NCBI GenBank assembly: GCA_028291455.1
Contig: JAQGHY010000324.1
Span: 1 to 32,620 of the forward strand
Direction of reading: 5' to 3'
DNA: 32,620 nt
DNA from: Rubritepida sp.
Lineage (GTDB): Bacteria > Pseudomonadota > Alphaproteobacteria > Acetobacterales > Acetobacteraceae
Position numbers and translations under genes: made by a program. This document shows, piece after piece, positions 8,157 through 17,408 of this stretch (positions within the stretch are counted from its first letter, which is position 1; each line of letters begins with the position of its first letter). The notes below the pieces were generated by a model that worked only from the letters and a program-made list of their open reading frames with translations, was not told the origin of the DNA and ran no database searches.

Positions 8157-10961
8157 ATGCCGCTTATGCCCGACGCCACCCCTTCGCCACCGCTTCTCGA
8201 CGACTTGCTGGGCCGGCTGCACGCCGCCCGCATGGCCGCCAGCCAGGACCCCTTTGGCGATCCCATCCTGCTGCTGGCCCTGGCCATCAGCCGGCGGCTG
8301 GATGACGGTTCCGTGGATCTGCCGGGGCTGGAGGCGCTGGTCCAGGGCCTTTCCGACGACGCTGCGGCCGGCCGGGCCAAGCGCCTCGCCGCCTATCTCG
8401 GCCATCGCCCGGGCACACCGCCGGAGGCGGCGCTGGAGGCCGTCGCCGCACGGTTGGTGCGCCCCGATCCCTCCGACAGCCCGGTGCCCTTCGCCGCCTA
8501 TCGTGAGGCGGTCGAGCGCGCACGCTACGCCGCCGTCTTCACGGCACACCCGACCTTCTCACTGCCCGCGAGCACCGGCGCCGCGCTGGCCGCGGCCGCC
8601 AGCAGTGGGGAGGCGCCGCCGCGCGGATTGTCGCATCGTCCCGCGCCGATCGACCTCGCGGACGAATTTGCCCAAGCCAATGCGGCGATCGTCCGCGGGC
8701 GGGACGCGCTGGACCGGTTGTCCGAGGCGCTGTTTACCGCCGCGCGCGCGGTCTGGCCGGATCGCTGGTCCACGCTGCTGCCCAAGCCCATCATCCTCGC
8801 CTCCTGGGTCGGCTACGACACGGATGGGCGCACGGATATCGGCTGGTGGGACACGCTGCGGCTGCGCCTGAAGATGAAGAGCCTGCAGTTGGAGCGCCTG
8901 GCCGCACAGCTCACGCCGCTGGGCGAAGTCGCCGCACCGCTTTGCGCGCGCATTGCAACGGCTCTGGAGGCCGTGGGCACGCAGATTGCGGCCGTGCCGG
9001 AGAAGCCGGAACCTGCCTCCGTACAAGCACTGTCCGCCGCGATGGTCGAATTACGTGAGGCCGCGATGACCGATCTCGCCCCGATCCTGACGCTGTTCGA
9101 ACAGGCGCTGGCCACCGCCCCGGACGATGCCACACGGCTGCGCCTGGCCGTCATCCGTGCCGGCTTCGCGGCGCATGGGCTCTCGCTCGCGCATACCCAT
9201 GTCCGGCTGAACTCGCTCCAGATCCACAACGCGCTGCGCCAGCGGTTGGAGGTCACCACCGCGCCGGAAGACATGGCGATGCGCCGCGGCCTGCTGGCCC
9301 AGATCAATGCGTCCCTGGCCAGCGTGGTGCCGCGGCCGGTAGATTTCGGCGCGCTCTTTGCCGAGCAGGCCTCGGCCGCCAAGCTCATGATGAACATCGC
9401 GCAGATCGTGAAGCATGTGGACGGCTCCGCCCCCATCCGCTTCCTGATCGCCGAGACCGAGACGGGCTACACGCTGCTCGCAGCACTTTGGCTCGCCCGG
9501 CACTTCGGCGTGGATCGGCACATCGAGATCTCGCCGCTCTTCGAGACCGCCAGCGCGCTGGAGCGCGGTGAGCGCGTGCTGGACGAGGCGCTGCGCAGCC
9601 CGCATTTCCGCGACTACCTGAAGCTGCACGGCCGCCTCTGCCTGCAATTCGGCTATTCGGACAGCGGCCGTTATGTCGGCCAGCTCGCCGCCTCCTACCT
9701 GGTCGAGCGGCTGAAGCTGCGGCTGGCGGAACTGCTGCGGAAGCACGGCATGTCCGAGGTCGAACTTGTGCTGTTCGACACCCATGGCGAGAGCATCGGC
9801 CGAGGCGCCCATCCGGCGAGCCTCAGCGACCGGATGGACTACCTCTTCCCGCCCCAGGCGCGTCAGGCGCTCGCCCAGGCCGGCTTCGCCGTGCGTGAGG
9901 AATCGAGTTTCCAGGGCGGCGACGGCTATCTGCTCTTCGGCACGGATGCGCTGGCGCAATCCACCATCGGGCGCATCGCCGAGCACGCCTTCATGCGCGA
10001 GGTGCGAAAGCCCGATCCGATCTATGCCGAGGCGGATTACGGGGCGGATTTCTTCGCCACCGTCCGGCGCGAGTTCCAGGCGCTGGTCGAGGATCCCGGC
10101 TATGCGGCGCTGCTCGGCGGGTTTGGGCCGGGGCTGCTGGAGAAGACCGGCTCCCGCCCCTCGGCCCGGCAGACGGACGGGATGGGCGGGCCGATGCGAA
10201 TCAGCCATCCGTCGCAGCTGCGTGCCATCCCGAACAACGCGATCCTGCATCAGGTGGGCTGGCTGGCGAATACGCTGCACGGGCTGGGTGCGGCCGCGGC
10301 GGCCAACCCCGAAGCCTTCACCGACCTGCGCGAGCGCTCTCCGCGCTTCGCCCGGGCTTTGGCCATGGCCGCGCGGGCCGCGGAATCCTCCGACATCGGT
10401 GTGGTACGGGCGGTGATCGGCACGCTGGACCCCGGCACCTGGCTCGATCGCGCGGCGGCGACCTCGCGGCCTGGGCGGCAGGAGATGCTGCTTGCCGTCG
10501 CCGCGCCGCTGGATGTGCTGAATCTCCAGGCGCCGCTGCGGCGATTGTACCAGCGCCTCCAGACGGACCACCTCGCATTGCGCGCCGCCTGGCCGGAACT
10601 TCCGGTCATGCCCGAGCGGCTGGTGCTGCTGCATGCGCTGCGGCTCGCGCTCATCCACCGTCTCTGGCTGCTCGCCGTCGCCGTGCCCGAATTCAGCCCG
10701 CGCCACGGTGCCACGCGCGAGACGGTGATCGGCCGCATCCTCGCCCTCGACGTCGAACCCGCGGTGACCCTGCTGGAACAGGTGTTTCCGGCGGCACCCG
10801 ATCCCGTGGCAGGGCTCAACTTCCACGAGCCTTCCGCCCCCGACGGTCCCGCAAGCTATGCGCGCGAGCACGCGGAAATCTTCGGCCCCATGCGTAAGAT
10901 CTTCGCGCTCGTCCGCGGCTGTTCGGCGGCCGTCAGCGAGGAGGTGGGCGCCTTCGGCTGA
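8157..10961 (+). CDS. Phosphoenolpyruvate carboxylase family protein (divergent)
   Basis: 934 aa. PEPC-like landmarks in order: TAHPTF, ASWVGYDTDGR, SPLFET, GYSDSGRYVG, FDTHGESIGRGAHP, GSRPSAR, LRAIP. Several catalytic motifs differ from canonical PEPC. Confidence 0.82.
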   Translation: MPLMPDATPSPPLLDDLLGRLHAARMAASQDPFGDPILLLALAISRRLDDGSVDLPGLEALVQGLSDDAAAGRAKRLAAYLGHRPGTPPEAALEAVAARLVRPDPSDSPVPFAAYREAVERARYAAVFTAHPTFSLPASTGAALAAAASSGEAPPRGLSHRPAPIDLADEFAQANAAIVRGRDALDRLSEALFTAARAVWPDRWSTLLPKPIILASWVGYDTDGRTDIGWWDTLRLRLKMKSLQLERLAAQLTPLGEVAAPLCARIATALEAVGTQIAAVPEKPEPASVQALSAAMVELREAAMTDLAPILTLFEQALATAPDDATRLRLAVIRAGFAAHGLSLAHTHVRLNSLQIHNALRQRLEVTTAPEDMAMRRGLLAQINASLASVVPRPVDFGALFAEQASAAKLMMNIAQIVKHVDGSAPIRFLIAETETGYTLLAALWLARHFGVDRHIEISPLFETASALERGERVLDEALRSPHFRDYLKLHGRLCLQFGYSDSGRYVGQLAASYLVERLKLRLAELLRKHGMSEVELVLFDTHGESIGRGAHPASLSDRMDYLFPPQARQALAQAGFAVREESSFQGGDGYLLFGTDALAQSTIGRIAEHAFMREVRKPDPIYAEADYGADFFATVRREFQALVEDPGYAALLGGFGPGLLEKTGSRPSARQTDGMGGPMRISHPSQLRAIPNNAILHQVGWLANTLHGLGAAAAANPEAFTDLRERSPRFARALAMAARAAESSDIGVVRAVIGTLDPGTWLDRAAATSRPGRQEMLLAVAAPLDVLNLQAPLRRLYQRLQTDHLALRAAWPELPVMPERLVLLHALRLALIHRLWLLAVAVPEFSPRHGATRETVIGRILALDVEPAVTLLEQVFPAAPDPVAGLNFHEPSAPDGPASYAREHAEIFGPMRKIFALVRGCSAAVSEEVGAFG

Positions 10962-10979
10962 CCGTGCCAAGCTCCGCCC

Positions 10980-11843
10980 ATGGACACTCCCACACGCCTC
11001 TTCGCGGAAATGCCGGCAGCGCTGCGCCGGCCCATCGTCACCGACTGGTCCCGCGCGAACAAGCGCGGCGACAAGGTCGATTGCTTCCTGGAGGGGCCGA
11101 CCTTCGACACGCAAGGCAGGCTCTACGTCACCGACATTCCGCATGGCCGCATCTTCCGGCTGGACACTCCGGAGAGCTGGACCCTCATCGCCGAATACGA
11201 CGGCGAACCGAACGGGCTGGCGCTGCATCCGGACGGCAAGCGCATGTTCATCGCCGATTACAAGCAGGGCATCCTTTCGGTCGATCTCGCGACCGGCGCC
11301 GTCACCCCCATCCTGGCGCGGCGCAACAGCGAGCGCTTCAAGGGCCCGAACGACCTGGTCTTCGCCCGCAACGGCGACCTCTACTTCACCGACCAGGGCC
11401 AGACCGGCCTGCAGGACCCGACCGGCCGCGTCTACCGGCTGCGTGCGTCCGGCGGGCTGGATGCGCTCATCACCAACGGGCCGAGCCCAAACGGGCTGGT
11501 GCTCTCAGCCGATGAGGAGGTGCTCTTCGTCGCCATGACGCGCGACAACGCCGTGTGGCGCGTACCGCTGCTGCCCGACGGCAGCACCTCGAAGGTCGGC
11601 CGCTTCGCGAGCTTCCACGGCACCAGCGGACCGGACGGCATGGCGATGGACAGCAAAGGGCGGCTGATGGTCGCGCATGCCTCGCTGGGCTGCATCTTCG
11701 TGCTGAGCACGCAGGGCGAGGTCGTCGCCAAGCTCAGATCCTGCCGGGGCGGGACCGTGACCAACCTGGCGCTGCGGGACGGCCAGGCCTTCATCACGGA
11801 ATCCTCGACCGGCGCGGTGATGGTGGCGGACTGGCCCGCCTGA
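10980..11843 (+). CDS. SMP-30/gluconolactonase/LRE family protein
   Basis: 287 aa beta-propeller: EGPTFDTQGRLYVTDIPHGRIFRLD, FKGPNDLVFARNGDLYFTDQGQTG, SPNGLVLSADEEVLFVA. Confidence 0.9.
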   Translation: MDTPTRLFAEMPAALRRPIVTDWSRANKRGDKVDCFLEGPTFDTQGRLYVTDIPHGRIFRLDTPESWTLIAEYDGEPNGLALHPDGKRMFIADYKQGILSVDLATGAVTPILARRNSERFKGPNDLVFARNGDLYFTDQGQTGLQDPTGRVYRLRASGGLDALITNGPSPNGLVLSADEEVLFVAMTRDNAVWRVPLLPDGSTSKVGRFASFHGTSGPDGMAMDSKGRLMVAHASLGCIFVLSTQGEVVAKLRSCRGGTVTNLALRDGQAFITESSTGAVMVADWPA

Positions 11844-11851
11844 TAGCCGGC

Positions 11852-12628
11852 CTACAGCGGATCCAGGCCAGTCTGCCGGATTACCTCTCGCGCCGCCGAG
11901 GAGGCGAAGAAGCGGATCAGCGCATGCGCCGCCTGCGGCTTCTCCGATCGTGTGCAGATCCGCGCTGAGAAGGTCGTCACCCGCTGGATGGCTGCGGGCA
12001 GGGGCCCCACGATCTCGATGCCCTCGATCGGCAGGAGTTCGCTCACCTGCTGGAAGCCGACCTCCAACTCGCCGCGCGCCACCACGCTGCCCACGCGCTC
12101 GCTCATGACGCGGTGCGCCTTGTGCAGAACCTGGTCCGCGATGCCCAGCTGCTGGAACAGCTCGGTCGAGACATAGACGCCGCTGGCGCTCGCGGAATAG
12201 CCGATGCTGCGTGCATCGAGCATCGCCTGGCGGAACTCGTCCACCGTGCCGATACGCGGATGCGGCGTTCCGGCCCGCACCGCCATGGCGATGCGCGATT
12301 CCACCAGATCCACCTCGCTGCCCCGCCGCACATGGCCGGCGGCCACCAGAGCATCGAGCGCCCCCCGCGCCAGGATGACGACATCCGCCGGCTCGCCGCG
12401 CGCCAGGCGCTGCGGGATGGCATCCGGCGCGCTGCCCATCGACGCGCCGTAGGACGATTCCAGATGGTGCCCCGCCACGGCCTCGAAATGCGGGCCGAGA
12501 ATGCGGTACGGCTCGGTAAAGGCGCCCGAGGTCATCTCATGCAGTGTCGTGCCGGCGGCGTGCAGGCGCGGCGCGAAAAGCAGTCCGGCCGCGGCGAGCA
12601 GCGCCTGGCGGCGCATCATCGGAAGCAT
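11852..12628 (-). CDS. ModA-like extracellular solute-binding protein
   Basis: Signal peptide MLPMMRRQALLAAAGLLFAPRLHA; GEPADVVILARGALDALVAAGHV, RSIGYSASASGVYVSTELFQQLGI, FASSAAREVIRQTGLDPL resemble ModA/PBP type 2. Start corrected to ATG 12628. Confidence 0.82.
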   Translation of the reverse strand: MLPMMRRQALLAAAGLLFAPRLHAAGTTLHEMTSGAFTEPYRILGPHFEAVAGHHLESSYGASMGSAPDAIPQRLARGEPADVVILARGALDALVAAGHVRRGSEVDLVESRIAMAVRAGTPHPRIGTVDEFRQAMLDARSIGYSASASGVYVSTELFQQLGIADQVLHKAHRVMSERVGSVVARGELEVGFQQVSELLPIEGIEIVGPLPAAIQRVTTFSARICTRSEKPQAAHALIRFFASSAAREVIRQTGLDPL

Positions 12629-12701
12629 GCAGTCCTCCTCGTTTTTCCCGTTCGGCGAAGTCTTGGCCCGACGCCGCGCCTTCGCAAGATATTTGCTGGA
12701 G

Positions 12702-13676
12702 CTATCCCTCGATGCGGATATTCGCGCGACGGATGGCCTCGGCGAAGGCGACCCGCTGGCGGCTGACATAGGCGGCCATGGCGGCCGCGTCGTGATGCTC
12801 CGGCTCCAGTCCGGCGGCGGCGAGGCGCTCGCGGGTCTCGGGATGCCGAAGGGCGAGGCCGATTTCCGTATCCAGCCGCTGCACCACCGCCGGCGGCATA
12901 TTGGCCGGGCCCATGAGGCCGATCCAGGCGCCGCCGTCGAATTCCTCGAGGCCGGGCAGGCGCGCCAACGGCGGCACGTCCGGCGCCAGGACCGAGCCGT
13001 TCTTGAGCGAGACGCCGAGCGCGCGAAGCTGACCGCTGCGGATCAACGGCCCGGTCCCGGCCAGGGTCTCGACCGAATAATCCACATGGCCGCCCATGAC
13101 GGCGGTCAGCGCCGGGCCGCTGCCGGCGAAGGGCACATGCACGACATCGACCCCGGCCAGCGCGTGGAACCAGGCCGCGATGACATGCGCTGTGGCGCCG
13201 GTGCCGGAGGAGGCGAAGCTGTACTTCCCGGGATTGGCGCGAAGCAGCGCCACGAATTCCGCGGCATCGCGCGCTGGGAAATTCGGCGGCACCACCAGCA
13301 GGTAGGAGGACATGCCGCTGATGCCGAGCCAGGTGAAGTCCTTCTCGGAATCGAAGGGCGTGCGCTGGACCAGCGGCGCGGTCACGATCGGCCCGGTGGA
13401 ACCGGCGAGCAGCGTGTATCCGTCCGGAGGGGACCTGGCGGCGATCTCGGTGCCGATCATTCCGCCGGCGCCCCCGCGATTCTCCGCGACGAAGGGCTGG
13501 CCCATGGTCTCCGAAAGCCGCTGCATCACGATGCGCGCGGCCAGATCGGTGGCCTGGCCGGGCGGCCAGGGCACCACCACGCGGACGGGGCGCTGGGGGT
13601 AGGCGGGCTGCGCCAGGGCGGCATGGCCGGCACCCAGGACGAAGGGCGCGGCAAGCAGGCTTCTGCGTTGGAACAT
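12702..13676 (-). CDS. Tripartite tricarboxylate transporter (Bug family) substrate-binding protein
   Basis: MFQRRSLLAAPFVLGAGHAALAQPAYPQRPVRVVVPWPPGQATDLAARIVMQRLSETMGQPFVAENRGGAGGMIGTEIAARSPPDGYTL. The 555-aa track ORF is an over-extension antisense to the enoyl-CoA hydratase. Confidence 0.92.
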   Translation of the reverse strand: MFQRRSLLAAPFVLGAGHAALAQPAYPQRPVRVVVPWPPGQATDLAARIVMQRLSETMGQPFVAENRGGAGGMIGTEIAARSPPDGYTLLAGSTGPIVTAPLVQRTPFDSEKDFTWLGISGMSSYLLVVPPNFPARDAAEFVALLRANPGKYSFASSGTGATAHVIAAWFHALAGVDVVHVPFAGSGPALTAVMGGHVDYSVETLAGTGPLIRSGQLRALGVSLKNGSVLAPDVPPLARLPGLEEFDGGAWIGLMGPANMPPAVVQRLDTEIGLALRHPETRERLAAAGLEPEHHDAAAMAAYVSRQRVAFAEAIRRANIRIEG

Positions 13677-13814
13677 GGACTTCTCTCCCAGGTGGCCCGC
13701 GTGACCGCCTGGCCTTGGGCCGGAGATTGGGGGATAGCCGCCGTTTCGCCAACCGCTCTCTTGCGCATGGATCGCCGCAGCCCTCCAATCCTCGCGACAC
13801 CCCGAGGATCGCCC

Positions 13815-14603
13815 ATGGAATTCGAAACGCTCGCGCTGGAAGAGCCCGCGCCGCACCTGCTCATCGTCCGGCTCAACCGGCCGGAGGTGGCGAATGCGCT
13901 GAACACCCAGATGGGCCGCGACCTGCTGGCGCTCTGGACCGCACTCACCGAGGATTCGCGCGGCATCCGCTGCGTCGTCTTCACGGCGGCGGGCGGTCGC
14001 GTCTTCTGCGCCGGCGGCGACCTCAAGGAACGCAACGGCATGTCCGATGCGGATTGGCAGGCTCAGCACGAGATCTTCGAGCGCGCCTATTGGGCGCTGA
14101 TGGACTGCCCCATTCCCGTGATCGCCGCCGTGAACGGCCATGCCTATGCGGGTGGTCTCGAAATGGTGCTCGCCTGCGACTTCGCCTATGCGGCGGAGGG
14201 CGTGCGCTTCGCGCTGACCGAGGTGACCCTCGGCATCATGCCCGGGGCCGGCGGCACGCAGAACCTGCCGCGCGCTGTGGGCGAGCGGCGGGCCAAGGAG
14301 ATCATCCTCACAGGCAAACCCTTCACGGCGGAGCAGGCGCTGGAATGGGGCATCCTGAACGCGCTCCACGCGCCGGAGGCGCTGATGCCCGCCGCGCTGG
14401 AGACGGCCGGGCGCATCGCCGCGAACGCGCCGCTCTCAGTCCGGCAAGCGAAGAAGAGCATCCATTACGGGCTGCAGATGGACCTGCGCACCGGCTTCCG
14501 CTTCGAGATCGAGGCCTATAACCGGCTGGTCGGCACCGAGGACCGGATCGAGGGCATCCGCAGCTTCAATGAGAAGCGCAAGCCGGAATTCAGGGGGCGC
14601 TAG
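13815..14603 (+). CDS. Enoyl-CoA hydratase/isomerase family protein
   Basis: MEFETLALEEPAPHLLIVRLNRPEVANALN...; crotonase motifs RVFCAGGDLKER, AVNGHAYAGGLEMVLACDFAYAAE, LGIMPGAGGTQNLPRAVG. Start ATG 13815; the 700-aa track ORF is over-extended. Confidence 0.94.
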   Translation: MEFETLALEEPAPHLLIVRLNRPEVANALNTQMGRDLLALWTALTEDSRGIRCVVFTAAGGRVFCAGGDLKERNGMSDADWQAQHEIFERAYWALMDCPIPVIAAVNGHAYAGGLEMVLACDFAYAAEGVRFALTEVTLGIMPGAGGTQNLPRAVGERRAKEIILTGKPFTAEQALEWGILNALHAPEALMPAALETAGRIAANAPLSVRQAKKSIHYGLQMDLRTGFRFEIEAYNRLVGTEDRIEGIRSFNEKRKPEFRGR

Positions 14604-15555
14604 CCTTTAGCCAGCGCACGTAATCCGCCACGCCGTCCTCCAGCGTGGTCGGCGGGGCCGGGTAGCCGGCCTGCTTCAGCTTCGCCATCGGTGCCTCGGT
14701 GAAGTACTGGTACTTGCCGCGGAGATCCTCGGGCATCGGAGTGAATTCGATCCGCTCAGGTAGCTCGAGTGCGGTGAATACCGCCCGTGTCAGGTCCAGA
14801 AAGCTCCGCGCCGTGCCGCTGCCGCAGTTGAACAGGCCGGACACCTCCGGATGGTCCAGCAGCCAAAGCATCACCGACACGCAATCGCCTACGCTCACGA
14901 AATCGCGGGACTGCATGCCGTCCGCGATTTCAGCGCGATCCGACGCAAAGAGCCTGGCCGGTTCGCCGGAGAGGATTTCGCGGTACTTGTGCAGCACCAC
15001 GCTTGCCATGCGGCCCTTATGGCCCTCGCGCGGCCCATAGACGTTGAAGAACTTCAGCCCCGCCCATTGCGGCGGCTTCGGCCGCCCGAGCTGGAGCATC
15101 TGCGCCACCCGCCGGTCGAAGGCATGCTTGGACCAGCCGTAGAGGTTGAGCGGCTTGAGCCGCGCCAGCTCCTCGGGCGTCTCGCCATCCTCGAAACCGT
15201 CCTCGCCATCGCCGTATGTCGCGGCGGAGGAAGCGTAGATGAAGGGCACCCCCTGCGCCGCGCACCAGTCCCACAGCTTCAGCGGCAGAGTGAAATTCGT
15301 GGCGGCGACGAGATCCCCATCGCGCACCGTCGTCGCGCTGATCGCCCCCAGATGCACCACCGCACGCGGCCGCATCGCCAGCGCCGCATCCACGGCGTGC
15401 GGGGGCAGCAACCCCGCCAAGACAGCATCATCGAGGTTGCGCCACTTCTCCCCCTCGCCAAGCTCGTCCAGAATCACCACCTCCTCGCCACGGGCGGTGA
15501 GAGCTGCGACAAGGTTCGAGCCGATGAAGCCGGCTCCGCCGGTGACGAGAATCAT
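14590..15555 (-). CDS. hldD: ADP-L-glycero-D-manno-heptose-6-epimerase
   Basis: MILVTGGAGFIGSNLVAALTARGEEVVILDEL, YASSAATYGDGEDGF, KFFNVYGPREGHKGRMASV; extended-SDR HldD/RfaD signature. Confidence 0.93.
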   Translation of the reverse strand: MILVTGGAGFIGSNLVAALTARGEEVVILDELGEGEKWRNLDDAVLAGLLPPHAVDAALAMRPRAVVHLGAISATTVRDGDLVAATNFTLPLKLWDWCAAQGVPFIYASSAATYGDGEDGFEDGETPEELARLKPLNLYGWSKHAFDRRVAQMLQLGRPKPPQWAGLKFFNVYGPREGHKGRMASVVLHKYREILSGEPARLFASDRAEIADGMQSRDFVSVGDCVSVMLWLLDHPEVSGLFNCGSGTARSFLDLTRAVFTALELPERIEFTPMPEDLRGKYQYFTEAPMAKLKQAGYPAPPTTLEDGVADYVRWLKASAP

Positions 15556-15600
15556 CTGCGCCGGTTATATCGCCCGGCGCTGCACAGCAAGGAGGCTTAG

Positions 15601-15876
15601 ATGTTCAAGGATGGCCGCCAACGTCTCGACGACCTCGCGGGAATGGCAGGGGGTGCCTTTTCCCTGTTCGCGGGCTTGCGCACGGAAATGGAAGCCATGG
15701 CGCGTGCCCAGGCCGAATCCCTGGTCCGCCGCCTGGAACTCGCCCGCGCCGAGGACCTCGAAGCCGCCATGGAGGTGGCCCGCCGCGCCCGTTCTCATGC
15801 GGAGGCGCTCGAAATTCGCGTGGCAGCTCTGGAAGCGGAAATTGCGGCGCTGAAGCCAGCCGGTGAGTTGGGTTAA
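15601..15876 (+). CDS. Accessory factor UbiK family protein (BMFP domain)
   Basis: 91 aa: LAGMAGGAFSLFAGLRTEMEAMARAQAESLVRRLELARAEDLEAAMEVARRARSHAEALEIRVAALEAEIA. Confidence 0.85.
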   Translation: MFKDGRQRLDDLAGMAGGAFSLFAGLRTEMEAMARAQAESLVRRLELARAEDLEAAMEVARRARSHAEALEIRVAALEAEIAALKPAGELG

Positions 15877-15886
15877 AACGAGGCCG

Positions 15887-17404
15887 TCAGACGCCCGAAT
15901 TCGGCGTGTCGCACATATAGCGGGACAGGTGGTACGGACGCGCCGCCAGCCCCGAGCAGAAGCTCGCCACCACCGGCTCCAGCAGGTCGAACAGCGCCTT
16001 CTGGTCCACCGCGGCGGCTTCCAGCCGTGCCCGCGCCTCCTCCGCTTCGTCGACCAGCTTCGATAGGTCGAACAGCGTGTGCCGCCCGTCGCGATAGACG
16101 AAGGTCCCGCCGATCATGACGTGGCGCACGGCGGTTGCGTCCTCGGCATGGACCATCTGGTTGAGGGTCGCGATGTGCGGCATCCAATGCGGCTTCACCA
16201 GGTCGAGGAAGACGATGTCCGCCTTCATGCCCGGCGCGATGGCGCCGATATCGGTAAAGCCCGCGGCCTTTGCCGAACCGAGCGTGCCGGCGCGATAGAC
16301 CTGCTCGGCGCTGGCCCAGGCCTTGGGATCGGGCGTCTGCACATGCGAGGTGAAGGCGGCGAGCCGCATGGCCTCGTACATGTTGCAATTGTCGCCGCTG
16401 GTGACGCCGTCCGTGCCGAGGCCGACGTTCACGCCGAGGTCCAGCGCCCGCTTCAGCCGGAACATCCCGTTGCCGAGCTTCATGTTGGAGGCGGGGTTGT
16501 GCGCGACCGAGGCGCCGCGATCGGCCAGTAGCCGCAGGTCGTCGTCGTCCAGCCAGACGCCATGCGCCACGGTGAATTGCGGGCCGACGAGGCCGAGGCT
16601 GTCCATGTACTGGGTCAGGGTCATGCCATAGCTCTGCATGCCCACCAGCGCTTGGACCTTGCTCTCGGCTACATGGGTCTGCACGCCCAATTCATATTTT
16701 CGCGCTAGGTCGCGGCAGCCGCAGAGGAATTCGCGGGTGCAATGGTGCGGGATGGTGGGCGCCACGGCGAAGCGGATATCCTCCGCGCCCCAGCGCCAGC
16801 CCCGCAGCGCGGCCTCCATGACGGCCAGCGTCTCCTGCCAGGGGCGGAGCTTCATCTTCTCCGCCTCGCGGCGGAGCGGATCGGGCAGGGCGTCGAGCAG
16901 GCCGGGGATGGCTTCGTAGAGCGAGCGGTCCGCCACCATGGGCGCGATCACAGCGCGCATGCCGACGGTGGCATAGGCATCGGCCGCCGCATCCAACCCC
17001 TCAATCGAGGGGAGGGGGATTTCCGTGGTCAGGTCATAGGCGGTGGTGCAGCCCTTCGCGACCATCTCGGCCGCACACAGCAGGGTCGAGAGCCGCTTGT
17101 CCCGCAGCATGCGGTTGCCGCCGACGAAGGGCGCCGAGGCAAGCAAGGTCTCCAGCGTCCAGCGGTCGCCCTGGCCGCGGCCGAGGCCGCCATGCCCATG
17201 CACATGCGCGTTGACGAGGCCCGGATGCAGCAGGCAGGCCGATGCATCCACCACCTTCGTGCCTTCGGGTGCCGTGAGATTCTCGCCGACCTCACGGATC
17301 ACGCCGTCCTGGATGAGGATGTCGGCGACGGTGGCGCGGCGAAGCGCCGGATCGGTGAGGCGGCCGCCCCCGATGATCTGCCAGCCGGGTTCCGCCTTCG
17401 CCAT
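15887..17404 (-). CDS. Amidohydrolase family protein (TRZ/ATZ, cytosine/SAH-deaminase-like)
   Basis: LLHPGLVNAHVHGHGG, QTHVAES, VAHGVWLDDDDLRLLADRGASVAHNPASNMKLGNG, LGTDGVTSGDNCNM metal-site motifs. Start set to ATG 17404 rather than track 17638. Confidence 0.92.
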   Translation of the reverse strand: MAKAEPGWQIIGGGRLTDPALRRATVADILIQDGVIREVGENLTAPEGTKVVDASACLLHPGLVNAHVHGHGGLGRGQGDRWTLETLLASAPFVGGNRMLRDKRLSTLLCAAEMVAKGCTTAYDLTTEIPLPSIEGLDAAADAYATVGMRAVIAPMVADRSLYEAIPGLLDALPDPLRREAEKMKLRPWQETLAVMEAALRGWRWGAEDIRFAVAPTIPHHCTREFLCGCRDLARKYELGVQTHVAESKVQALVGMQSYGMTLTQYMDSLGLVGPQFTVAHGVWLDDDDLRLLADRGASVAHNPASNMKLGNGMFRLKRALDLGVNVGLGTDGVTSGDNCNMYEAMRLAAFTSHVQTPDPKAWASAEQVYRAGTLGSAKAAGFTDIGAIAPGMKADIVFLDLVKPHWMPHIATLNQMVHAEDATAVRHVMIGGTFVYRDGRHTLFDLSKLVDEAEEARARLEAAAVDQKALFDLLEPVVASFCSGLAARPYHLSRYMCDTPNSGV

Positions 17405-17408
17405 GCGC

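Noticed and set aside
9051-11228. 725-aa minus-strand ORF antisense to the PEPC-like gene
   Set aside because: GC-rich shadow ORF; no recognisable domain and low-complexity Arg/Gly/His-rich composition. The plus-strand protein is clearly the coding one.
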